Notes under the pieces: model-generated
What the model saw: the letters and a program-made list of their open reading frames with translations, nothing else
Told to the model about the DNA's origin: nothing
The model's database searches: none
Position numbers and translations under genes: made by a program
Shown here: positions 38,928 through 48,305 of the stretch, piece by piece
Layout: each line of letters opens with the position of its first letter
Position numbering within the stretch: position 1 is the stretch's first letter
Virus record (IMG/VR): IMGVR_UViG_3300033153_003941
Location: 1-48,317 of that record
DNA from: a virus
Length of the DNA: 48,317 nucleotides
Strand: one strand, 5' to 3'

Positions 38928-39611
38928 TTAAGATATAATTGTAACCCCAGTAGGATTACTTGCAGGTGCATTGAAAGAATAGTCAATAGCTGGTGTGAAT
39001 CCGCTGTGTGAATAAATATTGTCAGATCCATTATCACAACTAATTAAATCTGTTTCATTTGCAGCTACTCCTGTTGGTGATCCCGCAGGAGAATTGAAGG
39101 AGCTTAGAACAGAAGAAGTAAAGCCATCATATTTGTATATTTTTCCAGTTCCCAAACTACATCCAATTAAGTTGCCTCCCATAACAGCTAATCCAGAAGG
39201 GGTGCTTCCTGCTGATGCGAATGACCCCAATATTGATGAAGTAAGTCCATCATGTTGATATATTAGATTGGTTGAAGCAGAGCAATCAAATAAGTCAGTT
39301 CCATTATAAGTTATGCCATAAGTGCCACCCCCTCCAGCAGAAAAGGAAAAGTCAATGGTATTTGACATCCCATCCATGACATATACTGTAGCACCTGAAT
39401 AACTCGCTACTATTAGATTCCCACTCAAGTCACTTGTAACCCCTGCTGGATAAGGGCCGCCACCGTACCATGATTCTATTACAGTTGAGGTTATTTCTTC
39501 ATGAACATAATTGAGGCCTGCGTTTGAATCTATGGACACCAAATAAGAGGCTTCTCCACCACCTACAGCAGCCCCTGCAGCAGCTAACAGCATTTTATGA
39601 AGTAGCATCAT
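38928..39611 (-). CDS. Beta-propeller-like tail-associated protein
   Basis: 227 aa from ATG 39611. After a short hydrophobic start, about five repeats of some 42 residues with the pattern G-x-P-x-G-(L/V)-x(5-6)-L-(I/F)-x-(C/A)-x(5-8)-I-Y-x-(H/Y)-x-G-(L/F)-T, for example SGLAVMGGNLIGCSLGTGKI. This suits NHL/Kelch-like propellers. Encoded just after the tail fibre, it may form a receptor-binding head or bind host surface sugars. Confidence 0.6.
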   Translation of the reverse strand: MMLLHKMLLAAAGAAVGGGEASYLVSIDSNAGLNYVHEEITSTVIESWYGGGPYPAGVTSDLSGNLIVASYSGATVYVMDGMSNTIDFSFSAGGGGTYGITYNGTDLFDCSASTNLIYQHDGLTSSILGSFASAGSTPSGLAVMGGNLIGCSLGTGKIYKYDGFTSSVLSSFNSPAGSPTGVAANETDLISCDNGSDNIYSHSGFTPAIDYSFNAPASNPTGVTIIS

Positions 39612-40366
39612 TTCATATCTGCCCCAGCAAGGAATCCAAACCACGTTGCCCCATTGTTCCGTGTGATGAAAGTAAGCACATCAACTCCAGCCGCAGTCAA
39701 AGTGGGCGCCTCCCCACCTGCCCAATCAACTGAAGCAGGCCATGTTTGAGCAAACGCGCCGCCATTAGTCAATTCAAGGGTCACAGAAGATACACGCCCT
39801 GCTGCTGCCGCTCCACTAAATGTCCAAGTTGTATTGCCAGTAGTTGTTCCATATTGCAGGTCTCCATTTGCAACACCAAGCGTTTTTGCTCCAGTTAAAT
39901 TACCAGCGTCATATGCCTTGGAAGTTGCTATAGTCAGGTTCACTGCTGCTGGTGTTGTTTCACCAATATCACCAGCAGCCTTTCTGCTAAGAATTGGAAA
40001 TGTAAAGCCCAGATTTGCTAACGCTGCGGCAGCATCACCCAAGTCACTCAAATTGTTTGTTGTAACCAAGCGCACTGCTATAGCAGCGGCCATAGCAGCA
40101 ATGCCACCCCCATCAGTAAGTGATATTCCTTCAATCACAGTATCTGTATCGCCTGAAACTTTAATGTCATACAGGCCATCAGCAGCAGCAAAATCAACTT
40201 CGCCAGAACTTCTTTCATAACCAGACAAAAATGGATTGTCTAATGAACCACCATCTTTATCAAAAATGGTAGCCAAGTCTGAAGTTCCTGCATCATAAAC
40301 TGTAATGGTTGCGCCATTTAAAATATTGCCGCGACTATCCTGTGCTGTTTCATGATAAAGTTCCAC
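39608..40366 (-). CDS. Tail fibre protein
   Basis: 252 aa. Begins with a small attachment domain (ILNGATITVYDAGTSDLATI, GLYDIKVSG), then a helical Ala-rich part (LSDLGDAAAALANLG) and a beta-rich end (TWTFSGAAAAGRVSS, ITRNNGATWFGF) seen at the tips of fibres. Its stop overlaps the start of the propeller gene. Confidence 0.65.
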   Translation of the reverse strand: MELYHETAQDSRGNILNGATITVYDAGTSDLATIFDKDGGSLDNPFLSGYERSSGEVDFAAADGLYDIKVSGDTDTVIEGISLTDGGGIAAMAAAIAVRLVTTNNLSDLGDAAAALANLGFTFPILSRKAAGDIGETTPAAVNLTIATSKAYDAGNLTGAKTLGVANGDLQYGTTTGNTTWTFSGAAAAGRVSSVTLELTNGGAFAQTWPASVDWAGGEAPTLTAAGVDVLTFITRNNGATWFGFLAGADMK

Positions 40367-40375
40367 AATTGCCTC

Positions 40376-40837
40376 CTAGTGATGCTTCCAAATAATTTCA
40401 ATAGCGTCAATCTGTTTGCTACTAATCAATCTCATTAACTTAGCAGTTGTTGTTCTACTACTTGTTACCATTAGGCAATTTTTATCTGAACTCCAAGTCC
40501 AGTGATCGCCTGGGCCTATACAACCAACCACATCATCAATATAGTTTGCTATGTGAATTAAAATAGCATAACGGCCTTGCCCACCTGCTTCATCCATGTC
40601 TTCTTTTGTAAGGTATACACGCAAGTCTTCATTCACCAATGCATATACATCTTGGCCATTGAGACGATGGAATGGAATGAGGCGATAGCGCCCAGCGGGA
40701 ATGCATGACTTGAATGGAATATTATCCAGCCATGGACGCTCTACTGTGTTGCATTGCCGACTTCCACGGAATGATATGACTCCAAATGTTCCGTGGTCTG
40801 CGCTGTCACAGAACCGCTCAAGAATTAAATCACTCAT
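40376..40837 (-). CDS. DUF5675 family protein
   Basis: 153 aa; starts at 40837 or 40840 overlap the previous gene's end. ERFCDSADHGTFGVI, VERPWLDNIPFKSCIPAGRY and YAILIHIANYIDDVVGCIGPG match DUF5675, common in phage late regions. The His-Ile and Gly-Cys core resembles an L,D-transpeptidase-like fold, so a cell-wall role is possible. It is the only candidate for a wall-acting enzyme near the lysis genes. Confidence 0.65.
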   Translation of the reverse strand: MSDLILERFCDSADHGTFGVISFRGSRQCNTVERPWLDNIPFKSCIPAGRYRLIPFHRLNGQDVYALVNEDLRVYLTKEDMDEAGGQGRYAILIHIANYIDDVVGCIGPGDHWTWSSDKNCLMVTSSRTTTAKLMRLISSKQIDAIEIIWKHH

Positions 40838-41273
40838 CATTCCCCCTAGCCATTTTATCAATACGTTCAATAATCTGGTTCATTGAATGGTCTTGAGCAG
40901 ATGAAGAAGTCTGCGCACCAATCCAAGTTATGAAGCCAGTTGTTATAGATACTGCTGCAATGATTATAACAGCGTACAGCTTCAAATCTGTTTTCTTCAC
41001 AAAAGTCCCATGGTATAGCTCATGATGGTCAGAAATTGTTTTGCGCAAACCACCCTCACATTGCCTACGTTCAATTGAGCCTTCAGATACTTTTTTCAAT
41101 AACTCCTTTTGTCCAGTTTTCTCATCCCTAATGTGGTTGGTAACTGTGAGAGTCAGCTCTTTTACGGCGCTTTCAACCCCATCCAGTCGCAGATATGTTT
41201 TCTGATCCGCCAGCATGCGGTTCACTTCTTCTTCTGTATAAGTGTCAGCCACGACTTCAACCCCTGATTTCAT
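40830..41273 (-). CDS. Coiled-coil membrane protein
   Basis: 147 aa. N-terminal helical part with a coil (EEEVNRMLADQKTYLRL, ELTLTVTNHI), then one membrane helix (LYAVIIIAAVSITTGFITWIG, about 99-119) and a polar tail. Similar proteins accompany lysis genes in other phages; a holin or antiholin function is possible. Confidence 0.55.
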   Translation of the reverse strand: MKSGVEVVADTYTEEEVNRMLADQKTYLRLDGVESAVKELTLTVTNHIRDEKTGQKELLKKVSEGSIERRQCEGGLRKTISDHHELYHGTFVKKTDLKLYAVIIIAAVSITTGFITWIGAQTSSSAQDHSMNQIIERIDKMARGNDE

Positions 41274-41278
41274 TTTAG

Positions 41279-41932
41279 TTAACTTTTGAAATAGTCAAAA
41301 GTATCAAAAATTTCTTTTTCCATTTCATAAATAAGCTCTTTTGAATCACTATTGAGTTCCGCTTCATTGGTGCCGACATTAACTGGACCAAGCAAAGCAA
41401 TGTGCTCTTTCATATGCTGTGGAACAATGGCTGCTAATTCCTCACGTAAATTCTCAACATGAAGATATTCATCAACCATCCCAATTCCGTTTATAAAACA
41501 CATCTGCTTCCAGCGCCAAGTTTGTACGCCATATCCCCCAGCGCGCATTTCTTCAACAGGGTCACCAATTTTCCACAGCGCACTTAAATCAGCAAGCCCA
41601 CAACAAGCATCCTTTTTAAAACGCAGCGCAGCGCCACTTCTAATTTTCTCATAAGCCGCAACAACAAATTCATTTAAGGGAAGGTGTGAAATATCACCAA
41701 ATAACGGATGGCCTTCACGCTTGTAAAACATCCCCCACTTAGACTTCCACCAAGTATATGGATGTCGAATTGTAGCTACTGTCAAACGCCCATCAAAACA
41801 ATGCGCATAAGGAGCAGTGTGTGGATGCTTTATTTGCGACGATAAAATAATATCATTGCGCAGTGCAGCATGAACAAAACTGCCTGCGCTTTTTGGCATA
41901 TGGATGAACGTCATGTACTCAGTTTGAATCAC
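41279..41932 (-). CDS. Sulfotransferase-like protein
   Basis: 217 aa from GTG 41932, coupled to the upstream stop (GTGA) with GGAG nine bases before. FIHMPKSAGSFV (9-20) is the 5'-phosphosulfate-binding loop (PKxAGT type), and TVATIRHPYTWWKSKW (51-66) the 3'-phosphate-binding strand and Arg. Such enzymes move sulfate from PAPS to sugars or other hydroxyls. It lies between tail-tip genes, so it may modify a virion protein glycan, the host surface or a metabolite. Confidence 0.7.
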   Translation of the reverse strand: MIQTEYMTFIHMPKSAGSFVHAALRNDIILSSQIKHPHTAPYAHCFDGRLTVATIRHPYTWWKSKWGMFYKREGHPLFGDISHLPLNEFVVAAYEKIRSGAALRFKKDACCGLADLSALWKIGDPVEEMRAGGYGVQTWRWKQMCFINGIGMVDEYLHVENLREELAAIVPQHMKEHIALLGPVNVGTNEAELNSDSKELIYEMEKEIFDTFDYFKS

Positions 41933-42945
41933 GAAGTTTTTCTCCAATTCAAACGCGCACTCAACACTCCATTTGGCATAGCCAATCCAGTAAATTCATC
42001 ACCAATTTCCAAATACCCATCATGGAGTAATTCAGAAATATTCCCATCTGCGCCATCACGCTGGCCAGCTGCCGCATTTAAGTAACGCAAATCATCCATC
42101 ATATCAGCAACTGGATCAAGCAAAATCACAGCTTGGTCAGCAGGAACCTCACCAAATAAGTGCGGAGCGTTGTGAATATCAGCATTTTTATCAGCAAATG
42201 AGAATGGCAAATCAGTTATGATTTTTTGCTCGCTAGGCGTCATGCTCTTTATGAGAGCTAATTTTTCAGCTACATCAACCATAGTTAATCCATCAGAGTC
42301 AGTCCCATCCATAATCCGGCGGATGCTTTTTCCCCACAGCCCAACGTGTTTTTCCAACTTCCCGTATGGCGACTGATTAAAGATTCCGTGTGCGTACCAC
42401 GGTGGATCTTCGGCAACATATGTTCCCTTGATTTCTTTAGTAGTTCTGTCAACTAGTGCGAAGATAAACAGAGGGATATCAAGGTCACTGTTGGGCATAC
42501 GCCAAGGCGGGGATGCTTGAATATAACGCGAGTACAAGCGGCCACCAGAGCACCCATATGAATCTTCACAATATGCTGCTATTTTTGCTGCATAGCTGCT
42601 TGAATGCGGAGTAAGGCGCATATCTTTTTCCGTTGATGTTGCGCCAAGAAACCAGCCCATTGTATAAGAACCGCCTGTTAATGCAACAACAGTTGGATTG
42701 GATGTGCTTGCGGTAAATGATTGGCTTGCAGTGGTGCTTTTTAATTCCCCTTGTCCAATGGATGCTGCGCCTACATCTGCTTGATTAAAGGGATAGCTTG
42801 CCAACGCAGCCATGGCAACATCAGGCGCAGTTGCGTCACCCTCTTGAATGGCCAAAGGGTTGTCACGAAGCAGCGTCATTAGCGCAGTTGTAATTGGGCT
42901 ATCGGGGTCTATGTCTGAATTGGGAATTGCCGTGAAAGTAGTCAT
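41929..42945 (-). CDS. Tail tip or receptor-binding structural protein
   Basis: 338 aa. Start (IDPDSPITTALMTLLRDNPLAI) followed by Thr/Ser/Ala-rich repeats is a recurrent phage tail pattern. The middle is beta-rich with GGSYTMGWFLGATST, the end mixed. Function is inferred from place among tail genes. Confidence 0.55.
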   Translation of the reverse strand: MTTFTAIPNSDIDPDSPITTALMTLLRDNPLAIQEGDATAPDVAMAALASYPFNQADVGAASIGQGELKSTTASQSFTASTSNPTVVALTGGSYTMGWFLGATSTEKDMRLTPHSSSYAAKIAAYCEDSYGCSGGRLYSRYIQASPPWRMPNSDLDIPLFIFALVDRTTKEIKGTYVAEDPPWYAHGIFNQSPYGKLEKHVGLWGKSIRRIMDGTDSDGLTMVDVAEKLALIKSMTPSEQKIITDLPFSFADKNADIHNAPHLFGEVPADQAVILLDPVADMMDDLRYLNAAAGQRDGADGNISELLHDGYLEIGDEFTGLAMPNGVLSARLNWRKTS

Positions 42946-43178
42946 CCTTCAAGCTCCTCAAACACTTCAAGTATGTGGGTGCGACGCTCAATTACATGCG
43001 CGCATCGAATTGCAAAGCGCTCATTCCAAGGCTTTGCAGGGTCAGAGTTCATCAGGCCAACACCCGCCCAATTTGGACACTTTGGACAAGCCTTTGCAGC
43101 CTTGCGCATTTTAAATTCAACCTCAGGACAGGCAATGAGCGCATCAGGGTGAATGTCTACTTCTGCTATTTGTAACAT
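42942..43178 (-). CDS. Small Cys-containing protein in the tail block
   Basis: 78 aa from ATG 43178 (GGAG seven bases upstream). CPKCPNW (two Cys, possible zinc site) and a charged helical end. Its stop overlaps the next gene (ATGA). Not recognised. Confidence 0.5.
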   Translation of the reverse strand: MLQIAEVDIHPDALIACPEVEFKMRKAAKACPKCPNWAGVGLMNSDPAKPWNERFAIRCAHVIERRTHILEVFEELEG

Positions 43179-43188
43179 GTTTACTCTC

Positions 43189-44997
43189 CTATGCAATATT
43201 GTATTGAGTTCCGCCATCAGCGAAATCAGAGCCATCTGAAATATATCCACCTGTTTGTTTTTCTTCATCAGAAGCAGCTGAATAATCAGGAGCAGTATTC
43301 ACCATAATGAAGCCATATCGTATGATTTGATACACAGTAGATTCTGCAATGATTTCATACTCGTGACCTGCCTTTTTTTCAGTAATCTGTAAAATCTGTG
43401 CTTTGCGCAGTTCATTAGCACCACTGGAGTCTTGAAATACATGCGAATCAATCAGCAAACTAGAGCCTGTCCAAATATCAGTATCACGGGCATCTATTGA
43501 AAATTTTATTTCCCTTGGCGTTTCATTGAAGCGATTTAGCAAACGCCCTGCTAATGTAACAACAAGGGCGCCAGAAGTCAGCCAATTGGCATAAATTATC
43601 TTTATTGATTTTTCATCAAAAGCATTTTCACCTTCGCTATCTGTATCAACATGAACATGGAGTGATTTATAATTAGTTGGCTTATCATCATCAGTAAGAT
43701 TTATTTTTTCATAGTACACCCAAAGCTGGCTAATGCGGCGCTTTGGTAAATCCTTCACCTTGAGCGTATCTGCAAGCATATGCTCCACATCATTAATGGT
43801 GCGAGGTATTTCATTTTTCAGAGTTGGCGCGATGGCTCGCAACTTAATTTCTTGGTCAATTTCATCCCACCAAATATACATCAAGTTCTGTTCCATCATT
43901 TCAACAATTAAATCATTGACTCCTTCAGGGCCAGAGATACAGCGCGTTAGTGTATTTGAACTTAGCCAATCTGCCTTCTCAAAATCCCATTCATCATCAG
44001 TACCAGTAGGCACTGTAAGGCCAGCATCATATGGAATATACTCTTCTGGGATATCACAATAAACTTTCAACAGATGGTCCAGAATATCAACAACATTTAC
44101 ACCATTGTAGAACAGGCATTGCTGCACAAGGTCATCTTCATCCTGGGACTCCGCAGGGGTTCCAAATTGCCCACGCACAAGACCAGTTAAAGTATCTGTG
44201 CTAATTCCAGTGTATTTAATTACCTCATCGCCAATTCGCACATACCCTGGATATGTTGCGCTAACTGCATTCCCAGTATAGGGATCAGTATTATAATCAA
44301 CACCTTCACCAGTTTGTAACGCAAGGCTAGTATCAGAATCAGTTATTCCAGCAGATAGAGTCCCATCAGATGGGTCAGGCGCTTGTGCTTTTGAATTATC
44401 CGTGAGGGATAAAATATCAGTGCCTTTTACAGTCACCATGCCACGAGAATCTGGGCCATCAATACTCTCAATAACAAAGGCGCGTGTTTCAAAATTATCC
44501 CATGTAAATGGCGTTGTTATGTATCCAACTTTGACGCGCATAATGCGCCCCTTGTAATATGGATTGCGAGCTTTTAGCTTACCAAAGAAAGTTCCTTGCA
44601 AACTGGGGTCATATGTACGCGTTGAAACATAAGGATCAACACCTCTGTCATGGTGTGGAAAATCCTGTAACTTAACGCTAATTGTACCGCGCCACCCAAG
44701 CCCCTTATCAGGTGTGATTTTAGTTGGTGTGAACTTAGGCTCACCAACCATACATGGGTAATGCGCAATGCCATGATTGCACCCAGACCTAGGCTGTGCA
44801 AAGCGATAAGTTTTTGTTCCTTTGTTGTAGTTGGGCTGATCTTGGCAATGCTTGAAAGCATTATAGCACTCACTACCAGCAGCGCCAGAAGCAGTACAAG
44901 GAGCAGAGTCAAAAGTTTCTTGGCACTCGTCCAAGTCCAGTTCTAGCAAGACAACTGGCTCACGCCCAACCTTTAATTTTTCTGTGTCATAACTCAT
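43189..44997 (-). CDS. Large tail protein (hub or tip)
   Basis: 602 aa. The N-terminal 90 residues hold seven Cys and two His (SECYNAFKHC, SGCNHGIAHYPC), a possible iron-sulfur or zinc site. Then beta-rich domains (GWRGTISVKLQDFP, YPGYVRIGDEVIKYTG) and a gpJ/hub-like region (VNVVDILDHLLKVYCDIP). It is placed after two tail genes downstream of the tape measure, where the baseplate hub is expected. Confidence 0.65.
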   Translation of the reverse strand: MSYDTEKLKVGREPVVLLELDLDECQETFDSAPCTASGAAGSECYNAFKHCQDQPNYNKGTKTYRFAQPRSGCNHGIAHYPCMVGEPKFTPTKITPDKGLGWRGTISVKLQDFPHHDRGVDPYVSTRTYDPSLQGTFFGKLKARNPYYKGRIMRVKVGYITTPFTWDNFETRAFVIESIDGPDSRGMVTVKGTDILSLTDNSKAQAPDPSDGTLSAGITDSDTSLALQTGEGVDYNTDPYTGNAVSATYPGYVRIGDEVIKYTGISTDTLTGLVRGQFGTPAESQDEDDLVQQCLFYNGVNVVDILDHLLKVYCDIPEEYIPYDAGLTVPTGTDDEWDFEKADWLSSNTLTRCISGPEGVNDLIVEMMEQNLMYIWWDEIDQEIKLRAIAPTLKNEIPRTINDVEHMLADTLKVKDLPKRRISQLWVYYEKINLTDDDKPTNYKSLHVHVDTDSEGENAFDEKSIKIIYANWLTSGALVVTLAGRLLNRFNETPREIKFSIDARDTDIWTGSSLLIDSHVFQDSSGANELRKAQILQITEKKAGHEYEIIAESTVYQIIRYGFIMVNTAPDYSAASDEEKQTGGYISDGSDFADGGTQYNIA

Positions 44998-45755
44998 ATG
45001 CCATTCACCTTAAATGAAAAGCGCAGGTACAAGGGGGTTGCTTGGCGAGGAACAGGCGCTTTGCCTTTGCTCAACCAGCAGTAAGTTGCCTCATCAGGGT
45101 AGTTTTCAAAATCCCATGAGAAGAAAAATGGCTTTAATTCAATGTGCTCCGCAAGAGCATCCCAATTGCTATCCATCCAAGCCCGTGATACATAGTCTTG
45201 ACTAATAGAAAACTCCAGCCCCTCACGGATTAGTGAGCGCCCAATAAACGCACCACCAGTGGTCTTGTTATTCAGCACCTTGTTCTTTTTTGACATGCGC
45301 GGTGGAGTCATGCGCTTTCCAATTCCCAGTGGAAGTTCAAGAGCAGTACCAAGAAATAGCATCCCAATGAATGAAGCGATTGTAGTACTGTCAAAAGCAA
45401 ACCGCCAATATCTTGCATTAACATTATTCTTTTTGCGGAATATTGGGTCATTATTTGTGGGGGTTACAAGCGCATTGAAATCAACTTCTTCACCTGCCCA
45501 AGCGCCAGTTGAAGAATATTGTGGCTTAATGGTTCCACTGTTGTCTGATAAATTGTGAGCGGCAACGCCCCAGCTATCAACATCCATTGATGAACCTAGA
45601 TCAATATAGAAATATACAGCCCCTGCAGCATCTGCCTGCCACCAATCAGAAGTGAGCCAGTCATACGCATTTTCTTTCTCATAGCCAGTGGCCTCTGATG
45701 TTACAGTAACAGCGCTGTCTTCAATTAAATTATTGTAGCCAATATACGCAGTCAT
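44994..45755 (-). CDS. Distal tail-like protein with F5/8-type N-terminus
   Basis: 253 aa. The first 130 residues (WWQADAAGAVYFYIDLGS, VDSWGVAAHNLSDNSG, ARYWRFAFD) follow the discoidin/F5-8 pattern used for sugar binding. The second half is tail-specific. Directly downstream of the tape measure, so it likely starts the tail tip. Confidence 0.65.
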   Translation of the reverse strand: MTAYIGYNNLIEDSAVTVTSEATGYEKENAYDWLTSDWWQADAAGAVYFYIDLGSSMDVDSWGVAAHNLSDNSGTIKPQYSSTGAWAGEEVDFNALVTPTNNDPIFRKKNNVNARYWRFAFDSTTIASFIGMLFLGTALELPLGIGKRMTPPRMSKKNKVLNNKTTGGAFIGRSLIREGLEFSISQDYVSRAWMDSNWDALAEHIELKPFFFSWDFENYPDEATYCWLSKGKAPVPRQATPLYLRFSFKVNGI

Positions 45756-47863
45756 TATCCAGCCTCCAGTGAAACGCCTTCGCCAATCTCTTCATTGATT
45801 TGACCAATCAACTCACGTACATTTTCCTTGCTGTAGCCAGCGCCAGAAAGTGTTATTGAAACAGATTTCACATCCTCTTTGGCCTCTTCACCAGCAGGAG
45901 CCGCAGCACCCTCAGGAGCGCCAGCAGTAGCACCCGCAGCAGCGCCACCAGCAGAGCCTGCGCTAACTGAAACAGCACCACCGCCTCCTCCACCAAATGA
46001 TTGTGATTTAATCCCATCAATCATACTTGCTGTATTTGCAATTGAAACTCCAGTGTACAACGCAGCGAGAATTGGCGCCCATGGGCCGCCAGTAGACATA
46101 CCAGCATCCCAAGCAGAAACCGCAGCATCCTTGCCCTTGATAACAGCATTGGAAATCGCAGCAATTTTGTTCATTTCAAATGCCTCCTTGCTTTGCTTTG
46201 CAGCACCAGCAAGAAGTGACTTTCCAGTGCTTAATGCACTTTTTGCCTCTTGCTTGCGCAATCTTTCTTTTGCTTTTGCTGTAGCAGTTTCACCTTTAAT
46301 TGCAATGTCTTTCATCTTGTCAGTGAATTCTTGGGCAGCAGAAAGGCGTATGTCATTGTACTCGCCATCAACTTCAAGCTTTGCGTCTTCAAATTCTTGA
46401 ATTTGGGCAAGCTTCCTTTCATAATCCATGATGGCCATTTCTTCATCAGTCATATAAAATTCTTCAAGGGCAATTAGCTTATCCTCAAGACCAACTCGAT
46501 GTGCCTCAGCTGCCTTCTCTGCTCGAATGGCCTCACTCATTTCAGCCATATCACCTTCACCTCCACCGCCTTCTTCAGCAACAATGGCAGTATCAGTCAT
46601 CTTTGATTCATTCAAGGAATCAGTTGCGCTTTTCTCTGCCCAAATCGCAGAGATTTTTTCATCAGTTAATTTGCGTTCTTCTTTGCGCAAATCAATTATC
46701 ACCCCAGCCTGTTCAAAGTCAAGGGTCAAGACTGAAGCTGCTATAGCAGCATATGCACCCATCATGTCGCCTAAATCACCAAACTCAATCACAAGAGATT
46801 TCGCAATTTTAGCGGTGCTAGTCAAGAACTGAGTAGTGGAGCGCAAGGCAGGATCAAACACAGCGCCCAGAGTTAGCGCAACGCCTTCCCAAGCAGATTC
46901 CATTCCTTTCAAATCACCATCAAGATTGTTTGTATTAATGCGAGCTTGTTCATAGGCAATGCTTGTGCCTTTTAAATCCGCAGTCAACTTACCAACCGCC
47001 CCTGCTTGATTTATCAAAGCAGTTGCTGCAGTAGCAGACTCAAGCCCAAATATTTCCATCTTGTCAGTGGTGCTTAAATTCGCTGCTTTCAAGTTATCCA
47101 AGGCAGTGGTCAGGCCAACTATCTCTGGGTTGAAATCTGCATTAGATTGCTTAGCAAGCTTCAGCAGAACCCCACGCAAACCAGTACCAGCCTCAGCACC
47201 CTTTATGGACACAGAAGCAAGTCCTTGAATAGCAGCATTAGTTTCTTCAAATGTTAATCCAACACTGGCTGCTACAGCACCTACATTTTTCAACGCAAGT
47301 GAAGTTTCAGTAACCTCAGAAGCTCCAAGCTTTGAACCAGCAGCAAGAACATTTATGAACCGTGAGGCTTGGTCTGCGCCAGCACTAAATTGATTCAATG
47401 AACTGCCAAGAGCATTGGCTGCCTCTGGAAGCGTCATCCCAGCAGCTTCAGCAAGTGTTAATGTCTCTCGCGTCACCGCAGCCAGTGCTTCTTTGCTTGC
47501 CAACAAATCTGGCTTTGCAGAAGCTACTAATTTGAACGCAGTTGCTACCTGAGACGCAGAGAAAGTAGTTGTGCTTCCTAGGGCCATCGCCTCCTTGCGA
47601 TAAAAAGCTAAGTCCTTACCCGTAGCGCCCGTTATAGCGGAAAGCTCGCTAATAGACTTAGTGAATTCTCTGTGAAGGGCAATAGATTTACCGATTGCAA
47701 CTCCAACCAATGCTAATGAGGCATACTTCTTGAAAGATGAAGTTAATCCATCAGTTGCCTTCTGAGTTTTGCCAGATTGTTTCTCCATTACACCAAGATT
47801 TTTATTCGCAGTTTTAACATCGCGACTATCAACCTTCATACCAATGTCAACAATATCAGTCAT
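45755..47863 (-). CDS. Tail tape measure protein, TP901 type
   Basis: 702 aa. The TP901 core is clear: FTKSISELSAITGATGKD (about 69-86), STTTFSASQVATAFKLVA, then AGMTLPEAANALGSSLNQF. Long helical parts and a Gly/Ala-rich stretch near 630-665 follow. The protein sets tail length (roughly 0.15 nm per residue in known cases, so about 100 nm) and is coupled to the chaperone extension. Confidence 0.9.
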   Translation of the reverse strand: MTDIVDIGMKVDSRDVKTANKNLGVMEKQSGKTQKATDGLTSSFKKYASLALVGVAIGKSIALHREFTKSISELSAITGATGKDLAFYRKEAMALGSTTTFSASQVATAFKLVASAKPDLLASKEALAAVTRETLTLAEAAGMTLPEAANALGSSLNQFSAGADQASRFINVLAAGSKLGASEVTETSLALKNVGAVAASVGLTFEETNAAIQGLASVSIKGAEAGTGLRGVLLKLAKQSNADFNPEIVGLTTALDNLKAANLSTTDKMEIFGLESATAATALINQAGAVGKLTADLKGTSIAYEQARINTNNLDGDLKGMESAWEGVALTLGAVFDPALRSTTQFLTSTAKIAKSLVIEFGDLGDMMGAYAAIAASVLTLDFEQAGVIIDLRKEERKLTDEKISAIWAEKSATDSLNESKMTDTAIVAEEGGGGEGDMAEMSEAIRAEKAAEAHRVGLEDKLIALEEFYMTDEEMAIMDYERKLAQIQEFEDAKLEVDGEYNDIRLSAAQEFTDKMKDIAIKGETATAKAKERLRKQEAKSALSTGKSLLAGAAKQSKEAFEMNKIAAISNAVIKGKDAAVSAWDAGMSTGGPWAPILAALYTGVSIANTASMIDGIKSQSFGGGGGGAVSVSAGSAGGAAAGATAGAPEGAAAPAGEEAKEDVKSVSITLSGAGYSKENVRELIGQINEEIGEGVSLEAG

Positions 47864-48305
47864 CAGACTTCCTCAGCATTGAAAATAATGTTTTTAATTT
47901 GCCAACAACCACATCCTTATTTGGCAATTCATTTTTATTCGGTGAAGGGCAACCAGTATCCGCAGACAAATGGTATTGATTAACATAAGCCCTTGATAAA
48001 TTTATCATGGCTATTGCTTCACCAGATGTCAATTTTGTTCCAGTTACCCTGCTCCATGCATCAATATCAACCCAGTTACTAGACCTTAGTGAGCCGCCAT
48101 CAACCTGCCCTTCTCCTATCTCAGCAAGATAGTGAACTAAATAATCAATCTCACCTAGCTCAGGCAAATCAAAATCAGGCAACTCATCAGAGCCTTCTGA
48201 TGCATTTTCAATCTGTTCCCTTCTTGATTTACCACTACCCTTTGGGGTAGCAGAAAGCCAAGCAAGTTGCTTTACATAAATCTCAGCAACTTGTATTACA
48301 TCGTA
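47856..48305 (-). CDS. Tail assembly chaperone, frameshift extension (gpGT-like)
   Basis: This frame has no start of its own with a good ribosome site. Its first part is reached by -1 slipping in the preceding gene, whose body is at 93-509 after circular joining. The extension is 149 aa, and its stop overlaps the tape measure start (TGA at 47856-47858, ATG at 47863), typical of translational coupling. In lambda-like tails the short form and the frameshifted form are both needed in a fixed ratio to load the tape measure. A TTG at 48182 could be called as a start by software, but the open upstream frame makes the fusion much more likely. Confidence 0.82.
   Translation of the reverse strand, partial: YDVIQVAEIYVKQLAWLSATPKGSGKSRREQIENASEGSDELPDFDLPELGEIDYLVHYLAEIGEGQVDGGSLRSSNWVDIDAWSRVTGTKLTSGEAIAMINLSRAYVNQYHLSADTGCPSPNKNELPNKDVVVGKLKTLFSMLRKSDD

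Noticed and set aside
48100-48182. Separate gene starting at TTG 48182 with 108 aa
   Set aside because: The frame is open upstream to the slippery site through the circular join, so this is the tail of the frameshifted chaperone.
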